DNA of 64,000 nt. Source: Nitrososphaerota archaeon (GTDB taxonomy: Archaea; Thermoproteota; Nitrososphaeria; Nitrososphaerales; Gagatemarchaeaceae). Below are positions 40,829-49,505 of this stretch, one piece after another. The position numbers and the translations under genes were made by a program. Numbering within the stretch: the stretch's first letter is position 1; the number at the start of each line of letters is the position of its first letter. The stretch is from positions 1 through 64,000 of the forward strand of contig JAPCJS010000001.1 in assembly GCA_027886825.1 (NCBI GenBank), in the 5' to 3' direction. The notes beneath the pieces were generated by a model, which was not told the origin of the DNA, ran no database searches, and was given only the letters and a program-made list of their open reading frames with translations.

Positions 40829-41632
40829 TTAGACGCCGCTCTTCTTCTTTCGTGTTCTTTCGGGGATGTTGAAGTGCAGTCGCTCCGCTATGAGGCAGGG
40901 GATCAGAGCGTAAAGTGCTCCGCCAATGAGGTCGATCAGATAGTGCTGGCCGAGGTAGAGGGTGGAGAATAGTACGGCGCCCAAGACGGGAATGGCGACG
41001 AACGCGAGACGGCGGTCCAGTTTTATCATGAAATAGGCAAATATGATCACGTAGGCGGCATGAAGGCTCGGAAACGCGGCGAACTTGTCGGACTCGATCA
41101 TCGAGATGGCAGAGCTAAGCGCGTTTGGTAGGACCGATGACCCGGTGCTCTGATACAGGTCGGCGGCTACGCCCTGGTACCAAGGAGGGCCGGTTGGTAT
41201 CAGAATGAAGGTCGCTAGAGCTGCATAAGAAGTTATGATCATTGCAACCATATACTTTCCGAACAGCGGTCTCCTGAAGTACCACAGAGTCGCCGAGGTG
41301 ATCACCACGAGCGGGAAGTGCAGGGTGTAGAAGAACGACGTTACCTGGGTCATGGCGGACGAGTAGAAGATCGATTGGACCCACCCGGTCACGTTGAAGC
41401 CCCAGAGAGCGCTGTCCAGGGGATAGAGCGAGAAGACGGTCTTGGAAGCAGCGAACGAGCCGACTATCCCGGCAAGAGCTTCGTACGAGAGAAGTATCGA
41501 GATGAACGGGAGCCAGTATTTCGCCATGCCTCTCGAGGAGCCGAGGAGAGCCAGTACGGGCATGACGGCCAAGAAGAATAGTATAGGGAGGAACTGGAGG
41601 AGCTTGCCATACAAGAGGAAGTAGGCTAGCAT
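40829..41632 (-). CDS. PAP2-family membrane phosphatase
   Basis: 267 residues with six or more helices. The PAP2 catalytic core is split over FPSLHAAYVIIF and LYLGQHYLIDLIGG (the two histidines) after a T-G-P-P-W loop, the variant found in inositol-phosphoceramide-synthase-like PAP2_3. It removes phosphate from lipid phosphates or transfers head groups at the outer face. The frame stays open for 40 coding-like codons upstream (to 41750) but has no canonical start there. Confidence 0.85.
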   Translation of the reverse strand: MLAYFLLYGKLLQFLPILFFLAVMPVLALLGSSRGMAKYWLPFISILLSYEALAGIVGSFAASKTVFSLYPLDSALWGFNVTGWVQSIFYSSAMTQVTSFFYTLHFPLVVITSATLWYFRRPLFGKYMVAMIITSYAALATFILIPTGPPWYQGVAADLYQSTGSSVLPNALSSAISMIESDKFAAFPSLHAAYVIIFAYFMIKLDRRLAFVAIPVLGAVLFSTLYLGQHYLIDLIGGALYALIPCLIAERLHFNIPERTRKKKSGV

Positions 41633-41868
41633 GGCTGCGCCGTAGCCAAAGGCAGGAAGGACGTACAGATTGCCGCGGAGGTTTAGGCGTCGCCATGCTC
41701 TTTGCAGAAACGTCTTGGAGACTTGTGCCAGGTCCTGTCGCCGACCTTCGAACTATTCAGCTTCTGGCGCGTAGTGTAACGTATTAGGAATATTACTCAA
41801 CTGGATTATGCCGCATGTGGCTTTGTAGCATAGAATTAAGTCTAATGAATCAAGCCGTACCTCTCCGG

Positions 41869-42846
41869 TCAAGCTACCTTGAAGCCCAGTATCCGCTCCA
41901 GAAGGTCGCTGAGCGTTATCACCCCGATCATCTTCCCCTGGCGATAGACGAAAGCTATGGTTACACCCGCTCTGCTCATCCTATCAGCTACCGTAGCTAT
42001 TGATTCATCCGCGCCGACCTTCGCCGCCTGGACGACAAAGCTCGAGATAGGCTCGTTCAATTTTCCTTCGGATAGTCCTCTCGTCAGGGAACGGAAGGTT
42101 ACCACCCCTACGAACTCTCCTACATCCTTTCCGAAGACGGGTATCCTCGGGTGATGCGAAGAGCCCATGACCTTCAGAGCCTCCATCACAGTGGTGTCCG
42201 AGTCCACGGCGATGATCTTCTCGATCGGGGTCGTCGCGTCCTTCACGTCATACTTCGATGACGCCAGAGTTTTCCTCAGAATCCTTCCGGCGTCTGGCTC
42301 AATCTGTCCATCAGCCTCCAGCATGTCGATGCGGTTTTCCAGTTCCTCAGCTATGTCGTCCTTGTTGTAGGCGGGTTTTCCACTGATGGCTGTGGCGATC
42401 TTTCTCGACACATTCATGAGAGGCTGGGCGACAGGGGAGAGGACATCGGTCGCCGCTGCCACCCCAGGTGCAAGGAGGATGGCCATCCCGACGGGGTCCT
42501 CGATGCCTATCGTCTTGGGAACCAGGTCGAGGAAGATCATTATGGCGACCGAGCCGAAGATGATGCTTACGAGCCAGCCGAGAGGTCCGAAGGCTTCAGA
42601 GAACAGAATCGCAGCGGTGGTCGCAAGGGCTACGTTGGCAAATGTGCCGATCAGCGTCGTAACGCTCACGAGCTTGGTCTTCTCGTTCGTTATCTTGAGT
42701 GCCGCTTTGGCCCTGCTCGACCCGTCCTTCTGCATGGAAAAGAGGGAGACCTGCTTGACCGAGAGATACGTTGCCTCGACCATGGCCGACGAGAAGGAAA
42801 GAAGGGCGGCTACAACGAGAACGATGTAGACCTCGACAGCTGCCAT
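41869..42846 (-). CDS. CNNM/CorC-type membrane protein with CBS pair
   Basis: 325 residues: a DUF21 transmembrane domain with four helices (first about 7-27) containing SFSSAMVEATYLSVKQ and DLVPKTIG, then two CBS domains (from about 195: DATTPIEKIIAVDSDTTVMEAL and SSFVVQAAKVGADESIATVADRM). The family exports magnesium/cobalt or senses nucleotides. No CorC-HlyC C-terminal domain follows, so the protein ends right after the CBS pair. AAGTAATGG lies about 28 nt upstream of the ATG. Confidence 0.88.
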   Translation of the reverse strand: MAAVEVYIVLVVAALLSFSSAMVEATYLSVKQVSLFSMQKDGSSRAKAALKITNEKTKLVSVTTLIGTFANVALATTAAILFSEAFGPLGWLVSIIFGSVAIMIFLDLVPKTIGIEDPVGMAILLAPGVAAATDVLSPVAQPLMNVSRKIATAISGKPAYNKDDIAEELENRIDMLEADGQIEPDAGRILRKTLASSKYDVKDATTPIEKIIAVDSDTTVMEALKVMGSSHHPRIPVFGKDVGEFVGVVTFRSLTRGLSEGKLNEPISSFVVQAAKVGADESIATVADRMSRAGVTIAFVYRQGKMIGVITLSDLLERILGFKVA

Positions 42847-43003
42847 AATTCCAAGATTTCTTGCCCATTACTTAACCTATGGCCCCTCAATCAACAGACG
42901 GGAGCATCCCCGTCTTCATCCTATTCCGGCCCCGTCCCCGGGCCTCTCTTCCTGAGCTCCAATGAAGTGTTTATACGCTTCTTCGAATATCGTGACAAAT
43001 GAG

Positions 43004-43570
43004 ATGACAGAGCAACAAAGAGCTAGCAGTTCTCCCTCCGAGACCGCAATACTCGGTGGCGGCTGCTTCTGGTGCACCGAGGCCATCTTTTCGAAGCTCA
43101 GGGGCGTAGAGAGTGTGGAATCGGGATACTCCGGTGGGGCCATGCCTAATCCCACCTATGAGCAGGTGTGCTCCGGAGATTCACAGCACGCCGAGGCGGT
43201 TAAGATCACATACAATCCGAACGTGATCTCATACAAGCAGCTCCTTGAAATCTTCTTCACCGTTCACGACCCGACGACGCTAAACCGGCAGGGAGCGGAT
43301 GTGGGCACCCAGTACCGATCCGTGATATTCTATCAGGACCAGAAACAGAAGGAAACGGCGGAGAGTGTCATACGCGAGATCGAGGCCGAGAAGGTGTGGA
43401 GCGGCCGCATCGTGACCGAAATCGTGCCGTTGACGGCGTTCTACAAGGCGGAGGGTTATCATCAAGAATACTACGAGAAAAACCCGAGACAGGGCTATTG
43501 CATGGTCGTAATCGCACCCAAGGTACTGAAATTCCGGAAGAAATACGCAGGCCTGCTCGCCGAACATTAG
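43004..43570 (+). CDS. msrA: Peptide methionine sulfoxide reductase A
   Basis: 188 residues from the ATG at 43004; the ORF track begins 14 codons too early. GGGCFWCTEA contains the catalytic cysteine (residue 21) and a partner cysteine at 24; further motifs are GYSGGAMPNPTYEQVCSG, HAEAVKITYNP, FFTVHDPTTLNRQGADVGTQYRS and the C-terminal resolving region GYCMVVIAPK. It reduces S-methionine sulfoxide with thioredoxin. TTTATACG about 28 nt upstream is the promoter; the message is leaderless. Confidence 0.95.
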   Translation: MTEQQRASSSPSETAILGGGCFWCTEAIFSKLRGVESVESGYSGGAMPNPTYEQVCSGDSQHAEAVKITYNPNVISYKQLLEIFFTVHDPTTLNRQGADVGTQYRSVIFYQDQKQKETAESVIREIEAEKVWSGRIVTEIVPLTAFYKAEGYHQEYYEKNPRQGYCMVVIAPKVLKFRKKYAGLLAEH

Positions 43571-43621
43571 GTCGAGTTTCTCGTCCTGCTGTTCATCGAA
43601 TAAGAATCCGGTGAGCTTGAA

Positions 43622-44374
43622 ATGTCAGTAGAACGACCGGATGAGGCACTACAGAACGTCCTCGATTGGGCGCTGGAAAGGATGGAGAAGAACGGCTATG
43701 AGATAGCCTCCAAGGTCGCAATCACTTCAGACCCAACTCTGACCATAATGGGATATGCCAAGAAGAAGGACGATATCCGCTATGTGGTGGTGGCCGACTG
43801 GGCCCTGGACTCTGAGATGCTCGGGGGTCTGGTCCTACATGAACTCTCGCACATCTACGCCACCGAGAGACGTATCCCTTCGCACGACCCTCTGATCATG
43901 AACAGAGCCCTCGCTGAGATCGGTGAAAGGGAGGGTCTGACGGAGAGGGAGATGGGTTTTCTGGTCGACGCGTACAACCACCTTCAGAATGTGATCGTGG
44001 ATGACATGGTCTTCAAGTCGATGGATGAGAAGGACATCAAGCTGACAAGAAAATTTTTCAGCGGCTGGGTCAGCGAACTGTCTTCAGGAAACCCATCGCT
44101 GGATGCGGCGATGCTGGTCAGAAACGCATTTGCGATCGCCTCGCTGAAGAGACATGGGATAGGAGAGGAAGATGAGGACATGACGGATCGGAATCGTGCA
44201 TTCACGGCCTCGGTCGGAAATCAAGCCGAGGACGCGTATGAATGGATAGAGGAGTTCCTTGAAAACGCGAGCGCGGGTTGGAACGAACGGGAGTTTACGG
44301 TCAGGCTCTCAGAATATCTCGAAAAGATAGTGTCTCTCATGAGGGAAGATCCTGCGCTAAGCGACCTTCGATGA
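43622..44374 (+). CDS. DUF5781-like HExxH protein
   Basis: 250 residues. The block LVLHELSHIYATERRIPSH gives His73-Glu74-xx-His77, a zincin motif; a helical C-terminal half (LVDAYNHLQNVIVDDMVFKSM) follows, with further carboxylates. This matches the archaeal DUF5781 pattern. It is probably a metal-dependent peptidase or a metal-binding relative. GGTGAGC just before the ATG is a Shine-Dalgarno. Follows msrA by about 50 bp. Confidence 0.8.
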   Translation: MSVERPDEALQNVLDWALERMEKNGYEIASKVAITSDPTLTIMGYAKKKDDIRYVVVADWALDSEMLGGLVLHELSHIYATERRIPSHDPLIMNRALAEIGEREGLTEREMGFLVDAYNHLQNVIVDDMVFKSMDEKDIKLTRKFFSGWVSELSSGNPSLDAAMLVRNAFAIASLKRHGIGEEDEDMTDRNRAFTASVGNQAEDAYEWIEEFLENASAGWNEREFTVRLSEYLEKIVSLMREDPALSDLR

Positions 44375-44492
44375 AGTGTGGCAGCCGATGCCCTTTCGGG
44401 GACCTCTGTGCGACGACCTGGGAGAATTCTAAGCTGAAGGTTATCTCGTAGTTTTCCGCGACCGAAACTTTTCAGGCAAGGGCGTCGTCCCC

Positions 44493-44882
44493 TCAGGTAG
44501 AGCCAGGAGATTTTGCTGACAGAACGGGAGAGACCTTGACGGTATCCCCGCCCTGAGGGGTCATGAGGGTGATCGTATCGTTTCCCGTTCGAAGCACCTG
44601 GGCGCCGGAGGTATTCCAGCCTGACACGTTGTACAGTGGGTCGGGATACGCCGAGATTGTCAGGTTTACGTGCGGAAGGACTTCGACGGTGACGTTCTGG
44701 GATACGGGGATGGTCGCGTTAGTGGAATCATAGGACAAGACGAGATACGCGTGGGCCGTACCTGTGACTTCGATCTTCACGTAGCCGTCTTCTGTGTACA
44801 CGATTATTACGGCGGCGAAGAGAATGATGATCAGAAATACAGCGATGGTTATGATGTAGAACCTCCGTCGAGTGGAGTCCAT
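44493..44882 (-). CDS. Membrane-anchored extracellular protein, unknown
   Basis: 129 residues. The basic MDSTRRRFYIITIAVFLIIILFAAVI is a signal anchor; the rest is a Thr/Ser/Asn-rich beta domain with many NxT/S sequons (STNATIP, QNVTVEV, NLTISAY, NVSGWNTSG, NDTITL), as expected for a glycosylated surface protein of archaea. An upstream frame (to 45020) encodes an acidic coiled-coil-like stretch that would join only with a shift; I left it out. Confidence 0.65.
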   Translation of the reverse strand: MDSTRRRFYIITIAVFLIIILFAAVIIVYTEDGYVKIEVTGTAHAYLVLSYDSTNATIPVSQNVTVEVLPHVNLTISAYPDPLYNVSGWNTSGAQVLRTGNDTITLMTPQGGDTVKVSPVLSAKSPGST

Positions 44883-45033
44883 CGATTTCTCCGAGGATGT
44901 CCTGGAACTGCTTGATAACCTTGTCCCGCTCTTTCAGGGAGCATGGAGCGGTCGCTTCCGCGTCTGGTCTCGATTCGCTATCGTCATCGAATGACTTGGG
45001 AAGCACTAAATAGCTACGCGCCTTACAAATTAT

Positions 45034-45300
45034 GTGCGAGCATCTGCCATAATCGGCACAGCATTCCTGATAGCAGGATTCCTTCTCCTGTACGTGCTGA
45101 GACACCTGCTCGTTCAAGTGGTATTAGTCGCGCTCGGTGTTATCGGCCTGGTCATCGGCTTTTTGTTCATCATAGTGGGACTAGGACTGATCCTCAGTAA
45201 ATTTTGGATAAGCCGGACGAAGCGCTACCTAGCCACGGAAAGTAAGTGTCGTTGCGTCAATCATCTGACCGACTGGCTGAATCCGTCTCCATCGGCTTAA
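45034..45300 (+). CDS. Small membrane protein, unknown
   Basis: 88 residues with two hydrophobic helices (about 5-25 and 31-56) and a basic tail with a cysteine pair (KCRC). The GTG at 45034 lies about 25 nt after CTAAATA, fitting a leaderless transcript. No family recognised. Followed by another small membrane gene that has its own TATA box inside the end of this one. Confidence 0.6.
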   Translation: MRASAIIGTAFLIAGFLLLYVLRHLLVQVVLVALGVIGLVIGFLFIIVGLGLILSKFWISRTKRYLATESKCRCVNHLTDWLNPSPSA

Positions 45301-45341
45301 ATACCCGAAAGGGAAGGTTTTCGGCAATCGGAGCCGGAGAT

Positions 45342-45677
45342 TTGAAAATCGGACTTGGGATCGGCTTGCTCGTCTGCGTGCTGGTGCCGGTGTCGCTGCT
45401 CCTATTCGGGCTAGTCGATGACGCTCAGACAGCCGCTTTGATCTTGTTTTTGGGTGGTCTCTGGACGGTCGCTTTTGGAGCGGTCTTCGGCGGGAGAAAA
45501 GACAGACTCTACAATGTTGGATTCGGAATCATAGTTGTTGTTCTCTCAACATTCATCTTCCTGCCGCTTCAGTACACCGCTGGTCTGGTCGTAATCTCGA
45601 TAGTGGTCCTGATTCTAGCTTCAATCGTGGTCAGGTCGAAGACTGGTCCAGGGACTGTTCCTCGACAGGTCCGTTAG
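45342..45677 (+). CDS. Four-helix membrane protein, unknown
   Basis: 111 residues from the TTG at 45342: helices at about 3-23, 29-50, 60-78 and 83-100 with few charges between, apart from GGRKDRLYN. The track starts it at 45246, but GCTTAAATA at 45296 and GGAG upstream of the TTG support the later start. No family recognised. Confidence 0.6.
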   Translation: MKIGLGIGLLVCVLVPVSLLLFGLVDDAQTAALILFLGGLWTVAFGAVFGGRKDRLYNVGFGIIVVVLSTFIFLPLQYTAGLVVISIVVLILASIVVRSKTGPGTVPRQVR

Positions 45678-45749
45678 GTCCGGTAAGACCGCTGCCCCTT
45701 TTTGGGGGGCAGCCAAAAACAGAAATAATCCAGTGCCGGAAGGAAGATT

Positions 45750-45968
45750 ATGAAGACGAGCAAGACAGGAGTCTCGGTGATGATACCTGCAGACATCTGG
45801 CAATCCCTTACGGAGATTCGTTCACAGCTGGACGCTTCCTGTCCGGGTGCTCCCACCCCAATCGAGGAGGCCATCAGGGAAATCTCCCTACACTACAAGA
45901 GCTGCCCTCGTACAGAAGAGGAGATGGAGGCCTTCTGTAAGAGAGCTGAGTCGTGGAAGCGAAGATAG
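45750..45968 (+). CDS. Small protein, unknown
   Basis: 72 residues, helical: VMIPADIWQSLTEIRSQLDA and PIEEAIREISLHYKSCPRTEEEMEAFCKRAESWKRR. It resembles the shape of ribbon-helix-helix or antitoxin-like small proteins (a strand VSVMIPADIW then helices) but no family is certain. ATG with GGAAGG upstream. Confidence 0.55.
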   Translation: MKTSKTGVSVMIPADIWQSLTEIRSQLDASCPGAPTPIEEAIREISLHYKSCPRTEEEMEAFCKRAESWKRR

Positions 45969-46238
45969 GAATTGTAGCGAATCCCGGCTGAGTAACGACG
46001 CACCGCTCTGGATGCAAAACTGACAGTCATAGACGCAGGGAGATAGAATCACGTCGAGCGCGCTGGAACAGCTTTTGACTTGGGAAGGAGAGGAAAATCT
46101 TCTCGGGATCCTATGATGTCCAGATCGGGCGGCCGATCTCCAACGCCGGCTCGGGCGAGTGTCGTGAGGCGCCGCCAAGACAGCGGAGATCGAACTCTCA
46201 GTCTGGTTAGTCCAGTCACAGCGGAGTCCTTTATTCGA

Positions 46239-46553
46239 TCAACCCAAAGAATCATACCGGGCTTGTTCGTCCAGTTTCTCGTTGAGCAGAGCTTGTTTGT
46301 CCAAGATCTGCTGGTTCAGCATATCGTATACGGCTAATATCTCCTTGACATCCTGACTCGTTTGGTGGTCGCGCAGCTCCCTTGTAGTGGGCGGGACTAC
46401 ATTCGAGCTGAGGACGAACGAACTCCAGTCGAAGACCCGCCGTTTGTTCTTCTCGACCAGCTCATCTCGCCTCGTCTCCAACTCCGTGACCTGCACTCTG
46501 AGTTTGTCGATCGCCTCCGTGCCCTTCCCTCCTGATGTCCATGATTTGGTCAT
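46239..46553 (-). CDS. Small coiled-coil protein, unknown
   Basis: 104 residues with heptad-like runs at AIDKLRVQVTELETRRDELVEKN and DMLNQQILDKQALLNEKLDEQ, separated by a proline-rich linker (NVVPPTTRE). Likely a coiled-coil dimer. No conserved motif recognised. About 270 bp of plain spacer lie before it on the left. Confidence 0.5.
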   Translation of the reverse strand: MTKSWTSGGKGTEAIDKLRVQVTELETRRDELVEKNKRRVFDWSSFVLSSNVVPPTTRELRDHQTSQDVKEILAVYDMLNQQILDKQALLNEKLDEQARYDSLG

Positions 46554-46663
46554 CTAGTGATCCCCGGAGCCTTCATGAAAGTGATCTACAATCAGACTAA
46601 AAGCGTGATTCGGCCTTGAGAAAGTAAAGCAGGTTTCGGTTTCGTAGAACATGGTTTGGTACA

Positions 46664-46876
46664 TCATCGGCGAGGAGGTCCCTGGTCTGATTGGCTTCTC
46701 GGTCTGAACTCAAAGCCGCACTTTAGACACGTCCGCATCCCTGGCGTGTCATTGACGACCTGTTTTGTCCCGCAACGCGGACATACCATCGTGTTATGCG
46801 CTCCCGGGACAGAGTCGCGATGGGCCGAACGTACCTTGTCTATCGCATCTTTGTAGGCGTCTCTCTGGAACTTCAA
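46664..46876 (-). CDS. Small zinc-ribbon protein
   Basis: 70 residues: a helical N-terminus (RDAYKDAIDKVRSAHRD), then MVCPRCGTKQVVNDTPGMRTCLKCGFEFRPRS, a zinc ribbon. TTG start; AGTAAGATA about 28 nt upstream. One of several minimal zinc-ribbon genes in the window. Function unknown. Confidence 0.6.
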   Translation of the reverse strand: MKFQRDAYKDAIDKVRSAHRDSVPGAHNTMVCPRCGTKQVVNDTPGMRTCLKCGFEFRPRSQSDQGPPRR

Positions 46877-47085
46877 ATTCAGGCCGCCTAGGACTCTCGA
46901 ATATCTTACTATTAGGGTTAGGGCCGTGTCACAGCTGAACGTACAACTGGCGCCGAACTCTTCGTCCCATCTTTCAGAGCAGATGAGGCTCGATATCCCG
47001 TTTTCCTGTAGATAACGCTGGCTCTAGGAGGTCTCGCTAAATCTGTGGTGGTTGTCGTTTCTTGTTGTCTATGGTGATCACTGTT

Positions 47086-47577
47086 CTACGATAGGGCGAG
47101 TGTCTTGACAAGACGGGCGTGTTGTTCTTCGGTCACCCACTCGACCTTCAGATACTCGATTATGTCTTCCGTCTTCATTCCAATCCGTTTTGCTTCTTCG
47201 ATGGTGAATTTGTATGCGGGGACCTCGATGGGGCTGTCGACGTACTCGAACTCATTTTGGAACAGGTTCTTGCCCTCCATGAACTGCTTCACATGGAACA
47301 GCTCGTGGACGACGTCGAGGTAGACCACATTCAGCTCGGCGTTTTTCAGGTGGTGGGTACTGATCAGTATGTGTCCGTCCTCATCGCTGACGCTCATATA
47401 GCCGAAACGCAGAGAGAAGAACTCCACCTTAAGGTCCTTGAGAACTTTGGCCGTCTTAGCTCCGAATAGCGACCTTACGGCTGCGACCTTCTCGAAACCT
47501 ACGAAATAGTCTGTGAAAGGGAAGAGCTTAACATCAGCATCACGTCGTATCTCAACATCCAGTTCTGGCTCTTTCAA
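47086..47577 (-). CDS. HELFH zincin-like protein
   Basis: 163 residues. LDVVHELFHVKQFMEGKNLFQNEFEYVDSPIEVPAYKF has His91-Glu92-xx-His95 and Glu118 as a likely third ligand. It is the active-looking paralogue of 16927, in which the glutamate is lost. A small cytosolic metalloprotease or metal-binding protein is expected; no known family name is certain. The ATG at 47577 is well supported by the conserved N-terminal strand. Confidence 0.7.
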   Translation of the reverse strand: MKEPELDVEIRRDADVKLFPFTDYFVGFEKVAAVRSLFGAKTAKVLKDLKVEFFSLRFGYMSVSDEDGHILISTHHLKNAELNVVYLDVVHELFHVKQFMEGKNLFQNEFEYVDSPIEVPAYKFTIEEAKRIGMKTEDIIEYLKVEWVTEEQHARLVKTLALS

Positions 47578-47657
47578 GCGAATCTGAAGAATTCTGCCGA
47601 CAAAAGATAAGTCTATTGGGCGTATGTGCGATGGCTCCGTCTCAGGATTTTGGTGAA

Positions 47658-48131
47658 TCAGGACCCAAGGGTGACTACAATGAAAAGCACCCCCAGCAGC
47701 GCAAATCCAAGATTCAGGGCCACGTTATCGTAGCGAAAATGTGCGATCGCTATGCGCCGCCTCCATGAATAGACGCCCGCCTGTGTCAGACTATCGAGGA
47801 AAAGATGTTCTTCGGAGACCAGGATTCCCATGATGGTCCAGAACCCCAGCATGTGCAAGGGAGTTCCTGAGCCAGAGGCATGCGACAGGACCGTCAGCGA
47901 GGCAACCGCTACCGCCACACCCCAGAAAGGCGCGGTGAAGATAGAATGGGTCACACGTGTCCTCGTTGGAATGCCATTACGGGAGAGATGTCCGAGCACA
48001 TCGATGAGATAGTTGATGGATAACGAGAGCCATAGGGCCAACAAGATCGAGTTGAGGTCGAGCGCGTGCGAGAGCGAAAGCAGGGTGAAGGATACGCCGG
48101 TGGAGAAGAGGTAGTGGGTGAGTGCTTTCAT
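47658..48131 (-). CDS. DUF1286-family membrane protein
   Basis: 157 residues with four to five helices. The opening MKALTHYLFSTGVSFTLLSL, the middle SINYLIDVLGHLSR..PTRTRVTHSIF and the closing LFLDSLTQAGVYSWRRRIAIAHFRYDNVALNLGFALLG match DUF1286 of Thermoproteota, a relative of the YdjM/LexA-binding inner-membrane hydrolases with H and D residues. Probably a membrane-bound metal-dependent hydrolase; activity not shown. Confidence 0.82.
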   Translation of the reverse strand: MKALTHYLFSTGVSFTLLSLSHALDLNSILLALWLSLSINYLIDVLGHLSRNGIPTRTRVTHSIFTAPFWGVAVAVASLTVLSHASGSGTPLHMLGFWTIMGILVSEEHLFLDSLTQAGVYSWRRRIAIAHFRYDNVALNLGFALLGVLFIVVTLGS

Positions 48132-48253
48132 TCGCGTGCACTTTCTACCTCGAGCGCCTTATTGAAGGCCCATGTGAACTTCGCTCCAGCGAGTGATCGG
48201 GCAGCCTCAAAACTGATTTACCCATCTTTCTGTCATGTCTCCATCCAGAAAAA

Positions 48254-49453
48254 TTGAGGTCGAACTTTGCGGCTCTCCTCATCTTGACTTTCGCGGGCGA
48301 TGTTGTGGCCCCGATATTCGCGCTTTACCTGCCCCTATTCGCGTTCCAGTTCGGTGCCGATGCTCTCGAGATCGGGCTTGTGGGCGGTGTGGCGTGGGTC
48401 TCCTATAGCTTCGTCCCTTACCTGATTGGCAGATACTCAGACAAGCCCAGGAGGCGAAAGACGTTCATCGTGATCTCCATGGCGATGCTCACCGCCTGTT
48501 CCTTCATCTATGTGTTCGTCGAATCGCCCCTCCAGCTGATCGCGCTCCGGCTTCTTGAGGGGATAGCCTGGTCGATCCTCTGGCCCATCGTGGACGTCTC
48601 GATCAGCGAAGACGTATCAAGGGAGAGCAACAAGGCCTTGAGCATCTACAACACCGTGTGGTCGACGGCCGGCGCCGTCGGCCCGCTTCTGGGCGGCTTG
48701 CTCCTCCTTTTCGCGGAGATCAGATACATATTCCTGATAACTGCATTGCTGATGGCGATCGCAACGATCGTGACCATCTCCTTCTTTCGCGAGGAGGGCC
48801 CAACTGTCCCGATCACCAGAGTCTCCTCGGGTGATGGGTCAGCCAATATGGGCAGGGTCAGATCAAGGTCCTATCGCCAGGACTCTCTCTTCTGGATATT
48901 CGTTACAGCCATGGTTCTGATTTCATCCATCCGCGGAGTGCTGTACACTTTCTATCCGCCCCTGGCTCAGTCGCAGGGGATATCATACGCCCTCATAGCA
49001 CTGATAGGTTTCACATTTGGAGTGTGCAGGGTCGGGGTCTTCGCTTTGTCCACGCGCGACGGTCTTAGGGGATTCCTCCTGAATGACGAAAACATCAAGA
49101 AAATAGTCATGGTTTCACTCGCCGTCTGCGCGATCGGAGGTGTTCTGCCCCTGATCGGTGACAGGACAGGGGCAGTCGGTTTCTTGGCGTTCGGGGTGGT
49201 GGCATTTGCCAGCGCGTTCGTCATCATCGCCAGTCAAGCCAACTTCATATCACAGGCAGAATCTCACAACAAGGGCGCCGGCGCAGGCATCTTCGAGTCC
49301 AGTATAGGGATAGGGATAGCGCTCGGCCCCACCATCGCTGGGTTCGTTTCCGGCGGATCCATCTCGATTCCTTTCCTTGTCGCACCCATCGGGTTCGCAA
49401 TCTCGCTGCCCATCCTCCTCGTCCTGTTTCGTCGTGGGACGAATAATGCGTAG
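48254..49453 (+). CDS. MFS transporter
   Basis: 399 residues with 12 predicted helices and the MFS loop GRYSDKPRRRKTFIVISM (motif A, G-x-x-x-D-x-x-x-R-R) between helices 2 and 3, and a weaker copy in the second half. The VDVSISEDVSRESNKALSIYNTVWSTAGAVGPLLGG helix region fits drug/sugar exporters. The substrate is unknown. TTG start; no regulator or partner gene adjoins it. Confidence 0.85.
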   Translation: MRSNFAALLILTFAGDVVAPIFALYLPLFAFQFGADALEIGLVGGVAWVSYSFVPYLIGRYSDKPRRRKTFIVISMAMLTACSFIYVFVESPLQLIALRLLEGIAWSILWPIVDVSISEDVSRESNKALSIYNTVWSTAGAVGPLLGGLLLLFAEIRYIFLITALLMAIATIVTISFFREEGPTVPITRVSSGDGSANMGRVRSRSYRQDSLFWIFVTAMVLISSIRGVLYTFYPPLAQSQGISYALIALIGFTFGVCRVGVFALSTRDGLRGFLLNDENIKKIVMVSLAVCAIGGVLPLIGDRTGAVGFLAFGVVAFASAFVIIASQANFISQAESHNKGAGAGIFESSIGIGIALGPTIAGFVSGGSISIPFLVAPIGFAISLPILLVLFRRGTNNA

Positions 49454-49505
49454 CTCTTTACGATTCCTGGCGCGGATACCTCTGCAGTCCCGAAGGAGGC
49501 TCGGC

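Noticed and set aside
44728-45020. Acidic coding-like frame before the surface protein
   Set aside because: It could be an N-terminal extension of 44493 after a shift, but the second half is nonsense and the anchor helix starts well at its own ATG.
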